A stretch of DNA of 64,000 nt from Acinetobacter towneri DSM 14962 = CIP 107472 (GTDB lineage Bacteria > Pseudomonadota > Gammaproteobacteria > Pseudomonadales > Moraxellaceae): positions 128,943-192,942 of the forward strand of contig NZ_KB849688.1 in NCBI RefSeq assembly GCF_000368785.1. Reading direction: 5' to 3'. The stretch's first letter is position 1. Each line of letters opens with the position of its first letter. The position numbers were made by a program, and so were the translations under genes. Positions 40,073 to 49,235 of this stretch are shown here, piece after piece. The notes below the pieces were generated by a model that made no database searches, was not told the origin of the DNA, and worked only from the letters and a program-made list of their open reading frames with translations.

Positions 40073-40861
40073 ATGACTTACCAATATCACGACGAATCAA
40101 TTATCAAAAGCCTCCCTGAAGATACTGTTTTCGTATTTGGCAGTAACATGGCAGGACAACATGCAGGTGGTGCAGCACGAACAGCCAAAGAATTTTTTGG
40201 TGCCGTTGAAGGCGTCGGGCGCGGTTGGGCAGGACAAAGTTTTGCCATTCCAACCATGAATGAACATTTACAACAAATGCCACTATCGCAAATTCAGCAC
40301 TATGTGGATGACTTTAAAATCTATGCCAAAAACCATCCTAAAATGAAGTATTTTTTAACTTCAATTGGTTGTGGTATTGCAGGTTATACGGTTGAAGAAA
40401 TTGCCCCTATGTTTAAAGGCATTGCCCATAATGTGATTTTTCCTGCGTCGTTTCGTCCTTTTGTCGAAAAAGCATTGCCTAAACTAACGCAAAAATTACT
40501 ACACACCATTTACCGTGATTCTGTGATTTTTACCCCTGCCACCGATGAATTAATTGAAGTCTTGGCATTGAGCGATAATGAAAAAGCCTTGGCTAAAATC
40601 ATATTGAATACACAAATGTACCCAACTGACAGCAATGGGCGTGATCGGGTCTTTGAAATTCAGGATATTTTGCACAACTTAAATGGTAAGGTATTCGAGT
40701 TCCAAAATAATTCAGAAGGCCCAATGCTATTTGGTGCAGCGATTTTGGCTTTATTGGAATTGTATAATATCAACGAGCAAGATTTTAGCGATGTATGGCA
40801 TGGCGTACGTGAAATCTCGCCGCCAAAACCTGCCAACAAAGCGCGTAAGCATGTTCGTTAA
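40073..40861 (+). CDS. Macro-like A1S_2505-type conserved protein
   Basis: 262 residues. The N-terminal 130 contain TVFVFGSNMAGQHAGGAARTA, the G-x-GxGWAGQSFAIPT segment, and KYFLTSIGCGIAGYTVEEIAPMF, a pattern seen in a family named after an A. baumannii locus and found in phages and bacteria. The Gly-rich loops and order recall macro (ADP-ribose-binding) folds, but I would call the relation only probable. The C-terminal half (about 150-255) is helical and unrecognised. A strong terminator separates it from the convergent small gene at 40919. Confidence 0.7.
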   Translation: MTYQYHDESIIKSLPEDTVFVFGSNMAGQHAGGAARTAKEFFGAVEGVGRGWAGQSFAIPTMNEHLQQMPLSQIQHYVDDFKIYAKNHPKMKYFLTSIGCGIAGYTVEEIAPMFKGIAHNVIFPASFRPFVEKALPKLTQKLLHTIYRDSVIFTPATDELIEVLALSDNEKALAKIILNTQMYPTDSNGRDRVFEIQDILHNLNGKVFEFQNNSEGPMLFGAAILALLELYNINEQDFSDVWHGVREISPPKPANKARKHVR

Positions 40862-40888
40862 TTTCAATACTTTTAAATCCCCATCAAT

Positions 40889-40921
40889 AAAAAATGCCAC
40901 GTAATTGTGGCATTTTTTTTA
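40889..40921. terminator. Bidirectional intrinsic terminator
   Basis: Stem AAATGCCAC/GTGGCATTT with a 6-base loop and A/T flanks, between the convergent genes at 40073 and 40919. Confidence 0.92.
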
Positions 40922-41098
40922 GCGCTTACCCATCGAACGACGAGTACCACGTGGCGGTGGCCAAGTCTTATCCGCATATTGCTCAGGTTTAGGACGCACC
41001 GAATTATGTACCGCCTGATCATTATCCTGCGCTGTGTTTGGCATTGGGAATGGGAGATTCACCAATGGTTTTTTTGAAGTAGGCTGCTGCTTACTCAT
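40919..41098 (-). CDS. Small conserved-looking basic protein
   Basis: 59 residues from the ATG at 41098. It is Pro- and Arg-rich, ending PPPRGTRRSMGKR, with no signal peptide or membrane segment. It is supported as a real gene by the bidirectional terminator that abuts its stop codon, a GAGTG sequence ahead of the ATG and ordinary codon use. It looks intrinsically disordered and could bind RNA or a protein partner. Function unknown. Confidence 0.55.
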   Translation of the reverse strand: MSKQQPTSKKPLVNLPFPMPNTAQDNDQAVHNSVRPKPEQYADKTWPPPRGTRRSMGKR

Positions 41099-41316
41099 GA
41101 CCATCACTCTTATAAAATTTGGACTATTTTAAAGTTTTTTGCCGCCCGATGCGAGAAACTTCCACCTCACAGCAGTTTTAATCACGATTTCATAGGAAAT
41201 TGGTCTAATTTGGTGATTTTTTATTAATTTGATGCAATTTTAAACGACGCAGACATCGAATTTAGGCTAAGATAATATGCTTTTTATTTTTTTATCCCTA
41301 TAAGAAGGAATATGCC

Positions 41317-42552
41317 GTGGACGTACGTCTCTCTGATCGTGTCAATGCCATCAAACCGTCCCCAACACTTGCAGTAACCAATAAAGCCGCTGAACTTAAA
41401 GCTGCGGGTCATAACGTTATTGGTTTGGGTGCAGGTGAACCGGATTTCGATACACCACAACACATCAAAGATGCAGCTATTGCAGCAATTAATAACGGTT
41501 TTACAAAATATACTGCTGTTGACGGTACGCCTGGTCTTAAAAAAGCCATTATCGCAAAATTAAAACGTGACAATAATCTTGACTACCAAGCGAACCAAAT
41601 TTTGGTGTCTTGTGGTGGTAAGCAATCATTCTTTAACTTGGCGTTGGCTTTGTTAAACAAGGGTGATGAAGTGATTATCCCTGCACCGTTCTGGGTAAGC
41701 TATCCAGATATGGTGATTATTGCTGAAGGCGTGCCAGTTATTGTGGAATGTGGTGAAGAACAACGTTTCAAAATCACGCCTGAACAATTAGAAGCTGCGA
41801 TCACTGACAAAACACGTTTAGTGGTGTTAAACAGCCCATCTAACCCTACAGGTATGATCTACACTAAAGCTGAATTAGAAGCTTTGGCTGCTGTACTACG
41901 CAAATACCCTGAAGTATTCATTGCATCTGACGATATGTACGAACCAATCCGTTGGGATGATGAGTTCTATAACATCGCGACAGTTGCACCAGACCTTTAT
42001 GACCGCACAATCGTATTAAACGGTGTGTCTAAAGCTTATGCAATGACTGGCTGGCGTATTGGCTATGCAGCGGGCCCTGCTAAACTAATTGGTGCGATGA
42101 AGAAAATTCAATCTCAATCGACTTCTAACCCAACTTCTATTTCGCAAGTTGCTGCAGAAGCTGCATTGAACGGCCCACAAGACGTACTTGAGCCAATGGT
42201 TGAAGCATTCAAACGCCGTCACGACTTAGTTGTAAATGGTTTGAATGACATCAAAGGTATTTCTTGCTTACCTGCAGATGGCGCATTCTATGCGTATGCA
42301 AACATCAAACCATTGATTCGTGCGAAAGGCTTAAAATCTTGCACAGAATTCTCTGCTTGGTTATTGGAAGAAACTGGTGTTGCCGTTGTTCCTGGTGATG
42401 CGTTCGGTTTAGGTGGTTTCATGCGTATTTCTTATGCAACTGCAGACGAAGTACTTGTAGATGCGCTTGCACGTATCAAAAAAGCTGCTGAATCAATTGA
42501 AGGTGTAGATGAAGCGATTGCTTCAATCGAAGCTGAAAAAGCTGCAAAATAA
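41317..42552 (+). CDS. aspC: Aspartate aminotransferase-type PLP enzyme
   Basis: A 411-residue class I aminotransferase of the Ib aspartate/prephenate group. It has GAGEPDFDTP, the PLP-binding lysine in NGVSKAYAMTGWRIGY, NSPSNPTG and the substrate Arg in GGFMRISYA. It interconverts aspartate plus 2-oxoglutarate with oxaloacetate plus glutamate. The start is a GTG at 41317, set six bases after AAGGAA; an ATG five bases upstream is out of frame. A C-terminal Ala/Glu-rich tail of about 20 residues is extra. Terminator at 42574. Confidence 0.9.
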   Translation: MDVRLSDRVNAIKPSPTLAVTNKAAELKAAGHNVIGLGAGEPDFDTPQHIKDAAIAAINNGFTKYTAVDGTPGLKKAIIAKLKRDNNLDYQANQILVSCGGKQSFFNLALALLNKGDEVIIPAPFWVSYPDMVIIAEGVPVIVECGEEQRFKITPEQLEAAITDKTRLVVLNSPSNPTGMIYTKAELEALAAVLRKYPEVFIASDDMYEPIRWDDEFYNIATVAPDLYDRTIVLNGVSKAYAMTGWRIGYAAGPAKLIGAMKKIQSQSTSNPTSISQVAAEAALNGPQDVLEPMVEAFKRRHDLVVNGLNDIKGISCLPADGAFYAYANIKPLIRAKGLKSCTEFSAWLLEETGVAVVPGDAFGLGGFMRISYATADEVLVDALARIKKAAESIEGVDEAIASIEAEKAAK

Positions 42553-42573
42553 TCTAAACCTGTTTAGATGAAC

Positions 42574-42607
42574 AAAACCCACGATTGAATCGTGGGTTTT
42601 TGTTTTT
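42574..42607 (+). terminator. Intrinsic terminator after aspC
   Basis: Stem AAACCCACGATT/AATCGTGGGTTT with a 2-base centre, followed by a T-rich tract. Confidence 0.92.
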
Positions 42608-42748
42608 AATTGCGTTTTTTCACTCACTATTTCCCCTTCTTTCTGAGGAGAGAGATCACAAACAACGCTTTAAAAAAGCCTCACAATCATTTCTTGATAG
42701 ATATAAGAAATTCAATAAAAGACCAAACCCGCTGCAATCTAAACGGTT

Positions 42749-43576
42749 TTATACACGTGGTTTAGTTAAAATCACCATCAAAATACCACACAACACAATC
42801 AAGGTTGCCACGACCATCAACAGGGTGAGTTGTTCACCTAAAAAAATCACACCGCCTAAAATCGCCAAACACGGTACAGAAAGTTGCACAGTACTTGCGG
42901 TAATGTGATCAATTTTTTTCACAATGCTGTACCACAACACATACGCGCCAGCCGAAGCCAATGCACCCGACAACACTGCCAAAACCACACCCTGCCAAGT
43001 GATAAAACTTTCGGGTAAATACCAAAGAAAAAATACAGCAACAAGTGGTGTCGCCAGAATGAAATTAGATAGAGTATTGGTTAAAGCATGCTGCATCGTC
43101 TTTGCAGCAATACTGTAAAAACCCCATGCAATACCTGCCAGTAACATCATCAATGCATATTTGAACGTTGGCGTACTGGCTTCAGGCAATAGCAACAAGC
43201 CCATCCCCAATACAGCACAGCCTAACCCGACCCAGCGCGGCAAAGTCATGCGCTCACCATGCAAAATTGCATAACTGATCATGGTGATTTGCACTGCGCC
43301 AAATAGAATCAATGCACCAATGCCTGCATCTATATGCAAATATGCCAACGAAAAACCGAGTAGATATACAGCAAGGCTTAATGCAGATTTCCATTGGAAT
43401 TGAATTGGTTGTTGAACCTGCAAAACAGCATAGAATATGCCTAAGCACACTGCCCCACTGCCAACCCTGAGCAAACTAAAACTCATAGGGTCAATTTGCT
43501 GTTCAGCCAATGCCAAACGACACAGCAAAGAATTTGCAGCAAATGCGAGCATGGCAATGCATATTTTAATCCACAC
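42749..43576 (-). CDS. EamA/DMT-family permease
   Basis: 275 residues with ten hydrophobic helices arranged as two EamA repeats. The first repeat begins with LAFAANSLLCRLALAEQQIDPMSFSLLRVG, and the second with LAGIAWGFYSIAAKTMQ. The terminal helix pair carries VQLSVPCLAILGGVIFLGEQLT, the usual EamA ending. Substrate is unknown; relatives export amino acids or other metabolites. It is convergent with aspC. Confidence 0.88.
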   Translation of the reverse strand: MWIKICIAMLAFAANSLLCRLALAEQQIDPMSFSLLRVGSGAVCLGIFYAVLQVQQPIQFQWKSALSLAVYLLGFSLAYLHIDAGIGALILFGAVQITMISYAILHGERMTLPRWVGLGCAVLGMGLLLLPEASTPTFKYALMMLLAGIAWGFYSIAAKTMQHALTNTLSNFILATPLVAVFFLWYLPESFITWQGVVLAVLSGALASAGAYVLWYSIVKKIDHITASTVQLSVPCLAILGGVIFLGEQLTLLMVVATLIVLCGILMVILTKPRV

Positions 43577-43700
43577 GGCTGAATATCCTTTTCAAGCTGT
43601 TCGCAAATTTTTATCACAGTTTATAACACTATTTTGGTGCGAGTCATTTAACTCGATTCAATGCAAATCTATTTGGCTGGCAATGATCAATCATCATAGA

Positions 43701-44159
43701 TTAAACACTGTTTTTCAACGCAGTAATCAGTTCTGATTTAGACACTGTAGGTTGAGATGTTCCTTTATATTCACATAAATAGCGAAAAGCAAAGTCTAAT
43801 TCTACACGCAATTGTTTTTGTTCAGACACAGACCACACGCGTGAACGGTTACTCCCCGAAAGCGCGCTGCCCGCCAGTTGGTACAAATACAAATCATGAT
43901 CACGCTGCAATGGTTTTTTTGTGCCGTTGTCTGGATGGTCTGAAAGCAATTGGCAGGTCGATTGAATGAGCCATTTTTCACTAAACCACAACTGCAATAA
44001 ATCGCCCAAATACAAATCTTGAGGTGCCAAAGGCCAGACATGAATAAACGCGCCTTCTACAGCAGTGTAGTATTGTTCAGGCGTAGACAAGATAGAAAGA
44101 TAATGTTCTTGATAATAAGAAAATTGAGAAAAAATGTCAGAAATGCTGAGCGTATTCAT
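43701..44159 (-). CDS. Uncharacterised small protein
   Basis: 152 residues from the ATG at 44159, which follows GGAGTAAGCGA, a good ribosome binding site; the frame is open 12 codons further. The protein is soluble and rich in aromatic residues (FSQFSYYQEHYLSIL, WLIQSTCQLL), with no signal peptide. I do not recognise a family. It stands alone between the EamA permease and tRNA-Asn. Confidence 0.62.
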   Translation of the reverse strand: MNTLSISDIFSQFSYYQEHYLSILSTPEQYYTAVEGAFIHVWPLAPQDLYLGDLLQLWFSEKWLIQSTCQLLSDHPDNGTKKPLQRDHDLYLYQLAGSALSGSNRSRVWSVSEQKQLRVELDFAFRYLCEYKGTSQPTVSKSELITALKNSV

Positions 44160-44370
44160 TCGCTTACTCCGATTTAGCCATTTTAGTGCTGGCAAGTTGG
44201 GTTAAATCCACACTGTTTAAGATGCTACTTAAACGCTTTGTTCTGTCACTCAGACTAACAACCGATTTTGTGTAACGCAAGTCTTGTGGGTGATTTTTTA
44301 ATAAAATTTTGTTTTTTGTTCAAATAAAAAGCATATAAAGTCAAAATGAAAGAAACATGACAATTTATGC

Positions 44371-44398
44371 TTGACCCTTGCTTAAATCTGCTTATAAT
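44371..44398 (+). promoter_or_regulatory. Sigma-70 promoter of tRNA-Asn
   Basis: TTGACC and TATAAT separated by 16 bases, with the -10 box ending 11 bases before the mature tRNA. This is close to the consensus and consistent with strong stable-RNA transcription. Confidence 0.85.
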
Positions 44399-44409
44399 CG
44401 CATTCAGAT

Positions 44410-44485
44410 TCTCCCATAGCTCAGTCGGTAGAGCGACGGACTGTTAATCCGCAGGTCCCTGGTTCGAGCCCAGGTGGGAGAGCCA
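44410..44485 (+). tRNA. tRNA-Asn (GTT)
   Basis: A complete 76-base cloverleaf including an encoded CCA. The acceptor stem is TCTCCCA/TGGGAGA, the D-loop has AGTCGGTAGA, the anticodon GTT is at 44443-44445 in loop CTGTTAA, and the T-arm has GGTTCGAGCC. It follows a near-consensus promoter and is followed by an intrinsic terminator, so it is a single-gene transcript. Confidence 0.97.
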
Positions 44486-44492
44486 AATTCTA

Positions 44493-44525
44493 AAAAGCCC
44501 AAGCATAACGACTTGGGTTTTTTAT
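44493..44525 (+). terminator. Intrinsic terminator after tRNA-Asn
   Basis: Stem AAGCCCAAG and CTTGGGTTT with an 8-base loop, followed by T's, 8 bases past the tRNA. Confidence 0.9.
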
Positions 44526-44716
44526 TGCCTAAAATTTATGGATGATGTGGTCTGTAAATAACCAAGCAGCGATTCATGCCTTAATCGTTCAAAAAGATGA
44601 ATGTAACTGTTTTGGGCAATTCAGCTTAATGTAATTCCTAATCTTAGCCTTGATCATTTCTAAGTGACTTAGGCAACAATCCACAATCAAAATACCTAAG
44701 CAATAACTTGATTGAT

Positions 44717-44743
44717 AAAAAAACGGAACCGAAGTTCCGTTTT
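44717..44743 (-). terminator. Intrinsic terminator downstream of miaE
   Basis: On the minus strand ACGGAAC, a TTCG tetraloop and GTTCCGT, then seven T's, 24 bases past the miaE stop. The rest of the gap from 44526 shows nothing else. Confidence 0.92.
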
Positions 44744-44766
44744 CTATCTTAGATCATCTACAAGTT

Positions 44767-45420
44767 TTAAGCGGCTTGCACAGGCACACCACTATGAAAA
44801 CGGAACAGATCATCTGGACTTAAAATAAGATTCTTTTCCACTTCACGTATATGCTGAATTCGCCCCTGAATATCTTCTTCAGGGTTTTTCAGTTTTGCTG
44901 TTTTTGCTACATCCAAAGCCAGTGCCAAATAATCTTCATAATGCCGTGATTCTGATTTCAGTAAATAACGGTAATACTTACCTAATTCTTCATCTACCAA
45001 TGGCGCAAGCGCATAAAACCGCTCGCATGAACGTGCTTCTACAAAGGCACCTATCACCAAAACATCAATTAGTGCTTCAGGTTCATAGGTACGGATTTCT
45101 TTACGTAAACCGCCTGCATAACGCCCTGCACTTAAACCCTGCCACATTTGCCCACGCTTTGCCATGAACTCTAGCACCTGCTCATAATGCAGCATTTCTT
45201 CGCGTACCAACTGTGCCAGTTTGACCTGCAAATCGGTAAAAAAGCTGTAACGAAACATCAGATTCATGGCTGTGCCTGCTGCTTTTTTCTCACAGTTAGC
45301 ATGATCTTGCATCAAAATATCTAAATTATTTAATGCTTCGTTCAACCATTCTTTGGGTGTTTCGCAGCCTAAAAATGCTATCACAGGCTGCATCAATTCA
45401 TCATAATTTATGCTGGACAT
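44767..45420 (-). CDS. miaE: tRNA ms2io6A37 hydroxylase MiaE
   Basis: A 217-residue non-haem diiron monooxygenase that hydroxylates the isopentenyl group of ms2i6A37 in tRNAs reading UNN codons. The ferritin-like four-helix bundle has carboxylate and His iron ligands in REEMLHYEQVLEF, FVEARSCERFYAL and SESRHYEDYLALA. The length fits the shorter MiaE form. It lies just beyond pdxJ in the same direction, 39 bases away, and may be the last gene of that transcript. Confidence 0.92.
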   Translation of the reverse strand: MSSINYDELMQPVIAFLGCETPKEWLNEALNNLDILMQDHANCEKKAAGTAMNLMFRYSFFTDLQVKLAQLVREEMLHYEQVLEFMAKRGQMWQGLSAGRYAGGLRKEIRTYEPEALIDVLVIGAFVEARSCERFYALAPLVDEELGKYYRYLLKSESRHYEDYLALALDVAKTAKLKNPEEDIQGRIQHIREVEKNLILSPDDLFRFHSGVPVQAA

Positions 45421-45459
45421 AACGTTTCAAATTTTATCTTTCAATTTTAAATATGCAGA

Positions 45460-46182
45460 TTAACGCGCTGCATCAATCGCAGCTTTCATGCGTTTAACAG
45501 CCTGTTCCAAGCCGACAAATACAGCATCACCAATTAAAGCATGACCAATATTTAACTCATGGATGTGTTGAATAGCGGCAATTGCACCTACATTGTCCAA
45601 GTTCAAGCCATGCCCTGCATTAATCACTAAGCCACGGCTAGCTGCATATTCTACGCCCTGAACAATACGGGTCAATTCGGCTTGCTGTGCAGCTTCATTT
45701 TCTGCATTGGCATACGCGCCTGTATGAATTTCAATGGTCGGTGCACCACATGCAACGGCCGCATCAATTTGTGCAAGATCTGCATCAATAAACAGTGACA
45801 CATCACAGCCAATTGCTGTTAATTCCTGAGTAGCGGCCTTAACTGCTGCAAAATTGCCTACTACATCCAAACCACCTTCAGTGGTTACTTCTTCACGGCG
45901 CTCAGGTACCAAACATACATGCTGTGGACGAATTTCTTTGGCAAACTCGATCATTTCTTCAGTAACTGCCATTTCCAAATTCATACGAGTTTTTAGCAAC
46001 GGACGCATACGACGCACATCATCATCCTGAATATGACGACGGTCTTCACGCAAATGCAAAGTAATCCCCTCTGCACCCGCCTGTTCACAAACTAATGCGG
46101 CCTTCACAGGGTCTGGATAGTTCGTGCCACGCGCTTGTCTTAAAGTTGCCACATGGTCAATATTGACACCGAGTAAAGCCAT
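45460..46182 (-). CDS. pdxJ: Pyridoxine 5'-phosphate synthase
   Basis: A 240-residue TIM-barrel enzyme that condenses 1-deoxyxylulose 5-phosphate with 3-amino-2-oxopropyl phosphate to give pyridoxine 5'-phosphate. [56 protein letters not shown] and GHGLNLDNV are signature segments. It is 14 bases downstream of recO; the recO-pdxJ order is the same in E. coli. Confidence 0.97.
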   Translation of the reverse strand: MALLGVNIDHVATLRQARGTNYPDPVKAALVCEQAGAEGITLHLREDRRHIQDDDVRRMRPLLKTRMNLEMAVTEEMIEFAKEIRPQHVCLVPERREEVTTEGGLDVVGNFAAVKAATQELTAIGCDVSLFIDADLAQIDAAVACGAPTIEIHTGAYANAENEAAQQAELTRIVQGVEYAASRGLVINAGHGLNLDNVGAIAAIQHIHELNIGHALIGDAVFVGLEQAVKRMKAAIDAAR

Positions 46183-46196
46183 AATAGGTTCCTACA

Positions 46197-46907
46197 TTAC
46201 GCTTGGGTTTGAGAATTCTGAATCCACAATTGGCGACTTTTTAAAGGTCGATCACCCAACAGTGAACTAATCATTTGTCGATACAGCCGAGACAGTAATT
46301 GTAACTGCTCTGGGTTAAAATCCCTACCTTTTTCATAGTCGCACATACTCAGGATCTGTGCGCCAAGCAAATTTGCTCGTGATACTTGCGCGGTGGGGAT
46401 AAAACCATCATTCAGTTGAAAATGATAATGTAGATTGGGCTGAATCGGCTCTTGGTTCGCATCGACTGAAAAATCAATCCCATAGCCTAATTCTTCCAAT
46501 AAAGTATGTTCAAACTGACGCAAAATTTGTCTTAAGAATAGATTGGGATTTTCCTGACTAGATAAGTGTTGTAAATGCGCCAAAGTCTGGTGATATTGCA
46601 CAAAAGTTTCTGGCATTTCCACTTCGGCAGAACATAAGCGCAGCACGATTTCATTTAAATAAAAGCCTGAAAAAAATGCATCACCAAAGAAGAAAACCGG
46701 TTGATTGACAATTTCCAGCTTGGTGAAATTTTTAAGGTCTGATTTTCCCGAAGCTTGTATGCGAATCGGTTGATATTGTGGCGGTGGCATTTGTCTTAAA
46801 ATACCATCAACCCGCCCATGTTCGCGGGTAAACAAGTGCACAATATGGCTACGTTCGCGGTATTTTCGATGATGGATTAAATAACCATGCAAGATTTCAT
46901 TACGCAT
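46197..46907 (-). CDS. recO: DNA repair protein RecO
   Basis: A 236-residue recombination mediator that loads RecA onto SSB-coated DNA with RecR. It has an N-terminal OB fold (LHGYLIHHRKYRERSHIVHLFTREHGRV) and a helical C-terminal domain (FLRQILRQFEHTLLEELGYGIDF). The zinc-finger cysteines of some RecO proteins are absent, as in other gammaproteobacteria. It sits between the small lipoprotein gene and pdxJ in the era-recO-pdxJ cluster. Confidence 0.95.
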   Translation of the reverse strand: MRNEILHGYLIHHRKYRERSHIVHLFTREHGRVDGILRQMPPPQYQPIRIQASGKSDLKNFTKLEIVNQPVFFFGDAFFSGFYLNEIVLRLCSAEVEMPETFVQYHQTLAHLQHLSSQENPNLFLRQILRQFEHTLLEELGYGIDFSVDANQEPIQPNLHYHFQLNDGFIPTAQVSRANLLGAQILSMCDYEKGRDFNPEQLQLLSRLYRQMISSLLGDRPLKSRQLWIQNSQTQA

Positions 46908-46918
46908 GATAGCGTCAA

Positions 46919-47119
46919 TTAATCCTGTTCTTTAGAGGATTCTTGTTTGGATTTTTCTTCGTCATCACCATCTGGAATGACAGCACCAACTACAGCAGCA
47001 GTGCCTTTCACCACACCCTTTGTAGTTTTGTAGGCAACTTTTACGGGAACTGTCACAACTTTGTGAATACAACCTTGCAAGACAAACATACATGCCACAA
47101 TGGCCAACACTTTCATCAT
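46919..47119 (-). CDS. Small lipoprotein of unknown function
   Basis: 66 residues from the ATG at 47119, which follows AGGGA at six bases. The signal peptide is short and ends in the lipobox VLQGC. The mature part has KVVTVPVKVAYKTTKGVVKG and a strongly charged C-terminus (DGDDEEKSKQESSKEQD). It is embedded between era and recO in a conserved housekeeping cluster, which argues that it is a real gene. I believe near-identical short proteins occur across Acinetobacter, but no function is known to me. Confidence 0.75.
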   Translation of the reverse strand: MMKVLAIVACMFVLQGCIHKVVTVPVKVAYKTTKGVVKGTAAVVGAVIPDGDDEEKSKQESSKEQD

Positions 47120-47141
47120 CACAGTTCCCTTTTCGTCAAAC

Positions 47142-48170
47142 TTAGATATCGCTATATCCTAAGCTTTTTAATGCACGTTCATCATCAGACCAACCACCTT
47201 TGACTTTCACCCAAAGCGTCAGCATGATTTTTTGCTCGAACATTTTTTCCATGTCGACCCGTGCATCCATACCAATTTTTTTCAGCTTCGCGCCTTTTTC
47301 ACCAATCACAATGGCTTTTTGACCAGAGCGATCTACAAAAATAGTGGCATCAATATAGGTACATGGTGCTTTCATACGACCCGTTTTTTCATTTAAAACC
47401 GCATCTTCAGTTTTAAATGATTCGATTTGCACGGTTAAATCGTAAGGCAGTTCTTCGCCCAATTGGCGCATGATCTTTTCACGGATAATTTCAGATGCTA
47501 AGAAACGTTCTGAACGGTCTGTGATTTGATCTAGCGAATACAACGGTGGCTGGAATGGCAAATAGCGTTCAATCGTGTCACGCAAATGATCTAGGTTCGC
47601 GCCGCGCAATGCCGATACAGGTACAATTTCGGCAAAGTTCATTAACTTGGCACGTTCTTGAATAATCGGCAAAGCCTGATTTTTATTCTCAAAAGTGTCG
47701 AGTTTGTTAATCACCAGAATCACTGGCATTTCTGCATTTTTCAGCTTTTCTAGGACTAACTCATCATTTTGCGTCCATTTTTGTGCATCCACCACAAACA
47801 AAACCAAGTTCACATCACGCAAAGCAGATGATGCAGCACGGTTCATCATTTTGTTGATGGCACGGACTTCTTTTTTATGCATCCCTGGTGTGTCTACAAA
47901 CACAGCCTGAGATTTTTCACGTGAATCAATTCCCACAATTTTGTGACGTGTGGTTTGCGGTTTACGTGAAGTAATGGATAGTTTTTGACCCAATAAGTGG
48001 TTCATGAGGGTCGATTTACCCACATTCGGGCGACCAACAATCGCAACAAAACCACTGCGGAAATCAGATGGAATTTCAGTTCCCTGACCGCTAAAGAATT
48101 GGTTAATTAGGTCATTGGCGTCGTTATTCGACTCGTGATCAGCATCTACGTGATCGGAATGGATGGTCAT
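47142..48170 (-). CDS. era: GTPase Era
   Basis: An essential GTPase that binds the 3' end of 16S rRNA and helps 30S maturation. G1 is GRPNVGKS at residues 46-53, G3 DTPGMH, G4 NKLD, and a C-terminal KH domain contains [20 protein letters not shown]. It is 342 residues, about 40 longer than E. coli Era because of an acidic, Asn/Asp-rich N-terminal extension. Its ATG overlaps the rnc stop (ATGA), the usual rnc-era coupling. Confidence 0.97.
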   Translation of the reverse strand: MTIHSDHVDADHESNNDANDLINQFFSGQGTEIPSDFRSGFVAIVGRPNVGKSTLMNHLLGQKLSITSRKPQTTRHKIVGIDSREKSQAVFVDTPGMHKKEVRAINKMMNRAASSALRDVNLVLFVVDAQKWTQNDELVLEKLKNAEMPVILVINKLDTFENKNQALPIIQERAKLMNFAEIVPVSALRGANLDHLRDTIERYLPFQPPLYSLDQITDRSERFLASEIIREKIMRQLGEELPYDLTVQIESFKTEDAVLNEKTGRMKAPCTYIDATIFVDRSGQKAIVIGEKGAKLKKIGMDARVDMEKMFEQKIMLTLWVKVKGGWSDDERALKSLGYSDI

Positions 48171-48868
48171 TCAGACTTTTGCTCCAAGAATTTTAAAATA
48201 TCTGCCGCAACTGCCTGCTCGGCAAAGCGACGGCTTGAACCTTCACCCTTCATTACAGGTAAGCTATCGACTCGGCATTCCACAATGAAATGCTGATTCG
48301 GTGCATCGCCCTGAATATCTACAACCTCGTAAACCGGGAGAGGTTTTTTACGTGCTTGTAAATACTCTTGTAAGCGTGATTTAGGGTCTTTGAGTTGATC
48401 AGTTGGCTCAATATGATCTAAATAAGGGCTGTACCATTTTAGCACAATCGTTTGCAGCAAATTCAAATCACCGCTATCGACATAAATAGCGCCAATAATC
48501 GCTTCTACGGTATCTGCCAGTATAGACTCACGATGATGACCGCCAGATTTCAATTCTCCCGTACTGAGAATTAAATTTTGGCTGAGCTTTAAATCATTGG
48601 CAATTTTGCCTAAGGCTTCCTGACGTACCAGTGTTGCCCGCATGCGCGTTAAACGCCCTTCATTTTCATGTGGATAAGCCACATATAAATAATTGGCAAC
48701 AATCATTCCCAATAACGAATCGCCTAGAAATTCCAGACGTTCGTAATTGTGTTTATGACTCACCGAGCGGTGAGTCAAAGCCAGTTTAAGCAATTCAGGT
48801 TGCTTAAACTGATAACCGATTCGGCTGGCTAGACGGGTCTCATTTAGCTTGGACTGAGCTTTGATCAA
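48167..48868 (-). CDS. rnc: Ribonuclease III
   Basis: A 233-residue double-strand-specific endoribonuclease for rRNA and mRNA processing. The RNase III signature is [14 protein letters not shown], with metal ligands also in [12 protein letters not shown], followed by a dsRNA-binding domain from about residue 155 ([22 protein letters not shown]). The frame has no ATG near its start; the TTG at 48868 is the best start because it gives the usual N-terminus. It overlaps the preceding DUF4845 gene by 29 bases, so initiation is probably coupled. Confidence 0.95.
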   Translation of the reverse strand: MIKAQSKLNETRLASRIGYQFKQPELLKLALTHRSVSHKHNYERLEFLGDSLLGMIVANYLYVAYPHENEGRLTRMRATLVRQEALGKIANDLKLSQNLILSTGELKSGGHHRESILADTVEAIIGAIYVDSGDLNLLQTIVLKWYSPYLDHIEPTDQLKDPKSRLQEYLQARKKPLPVYEVVDIQGDAPNQHFIVECRVDSLPVMKGEGSSRRFAEQAVAADILKFLEQKSE

Positions 48869-49211
48869 AACTTTTCTCGAACTTCATTACAATATCAATA
48901 TTCAATAAGAAAGGTTTTCTTATTTCATATTCTTTTTTCACTTCTAAACCATCTACGTTGGTCACTTGAGCTACATCTGCAAATTTAATATCGCGAATGT
49001 TGTTCATGCTTAAACGCTTGTCCATTTCACCAATAAACTTTTGTGGTGATAGGTTTTTTGGCCCATTCAACAATTGCTCTTCAATTTGATTGTCCAACAT
49101 TCGATCATCGAAATATGGTCCCCAAACCGCAATTGCCACTTTTGCCATAAATGCAAAACCAATAATTGCAATTAAAATTGCAATATAGGATGCCCCTTGT
49201 TGATGACGCAT
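48840..49211 (-). CDS. DUF4845 membrane protein
   Basis: 123 residues. An N-terminal pilin-like segment (QQGASYIAILIAIIGFAFMAKVAIAVWG) is a single membrane helix, followed by a small periplasmic domain (LDNQIEEQLLNGP, RDIKFADVAQVTNVDGLEV). DUF4845 proteins almost always lie between lepB and rnc in Pseudomonas and Acinetobacter, as here. The function is unknown; a link to the signal peptidase is only positional. Confidence 0.87.
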   Translation of the reverse strand: MRHQQGASYIAILIAIIGFAFMAKVAIAVWGPYFDDRMLDNQIEEQLLNGPKNLSPQKFIGEMDKRLSMNNIRDIKFADVAQVTNVDGLEVKKEYEIRKPFLLNIDIVMKFEKSFDQSSVQAK

Positions 49212-49235
49212 TTTTTATTTTCCTAATCTGCTGTA

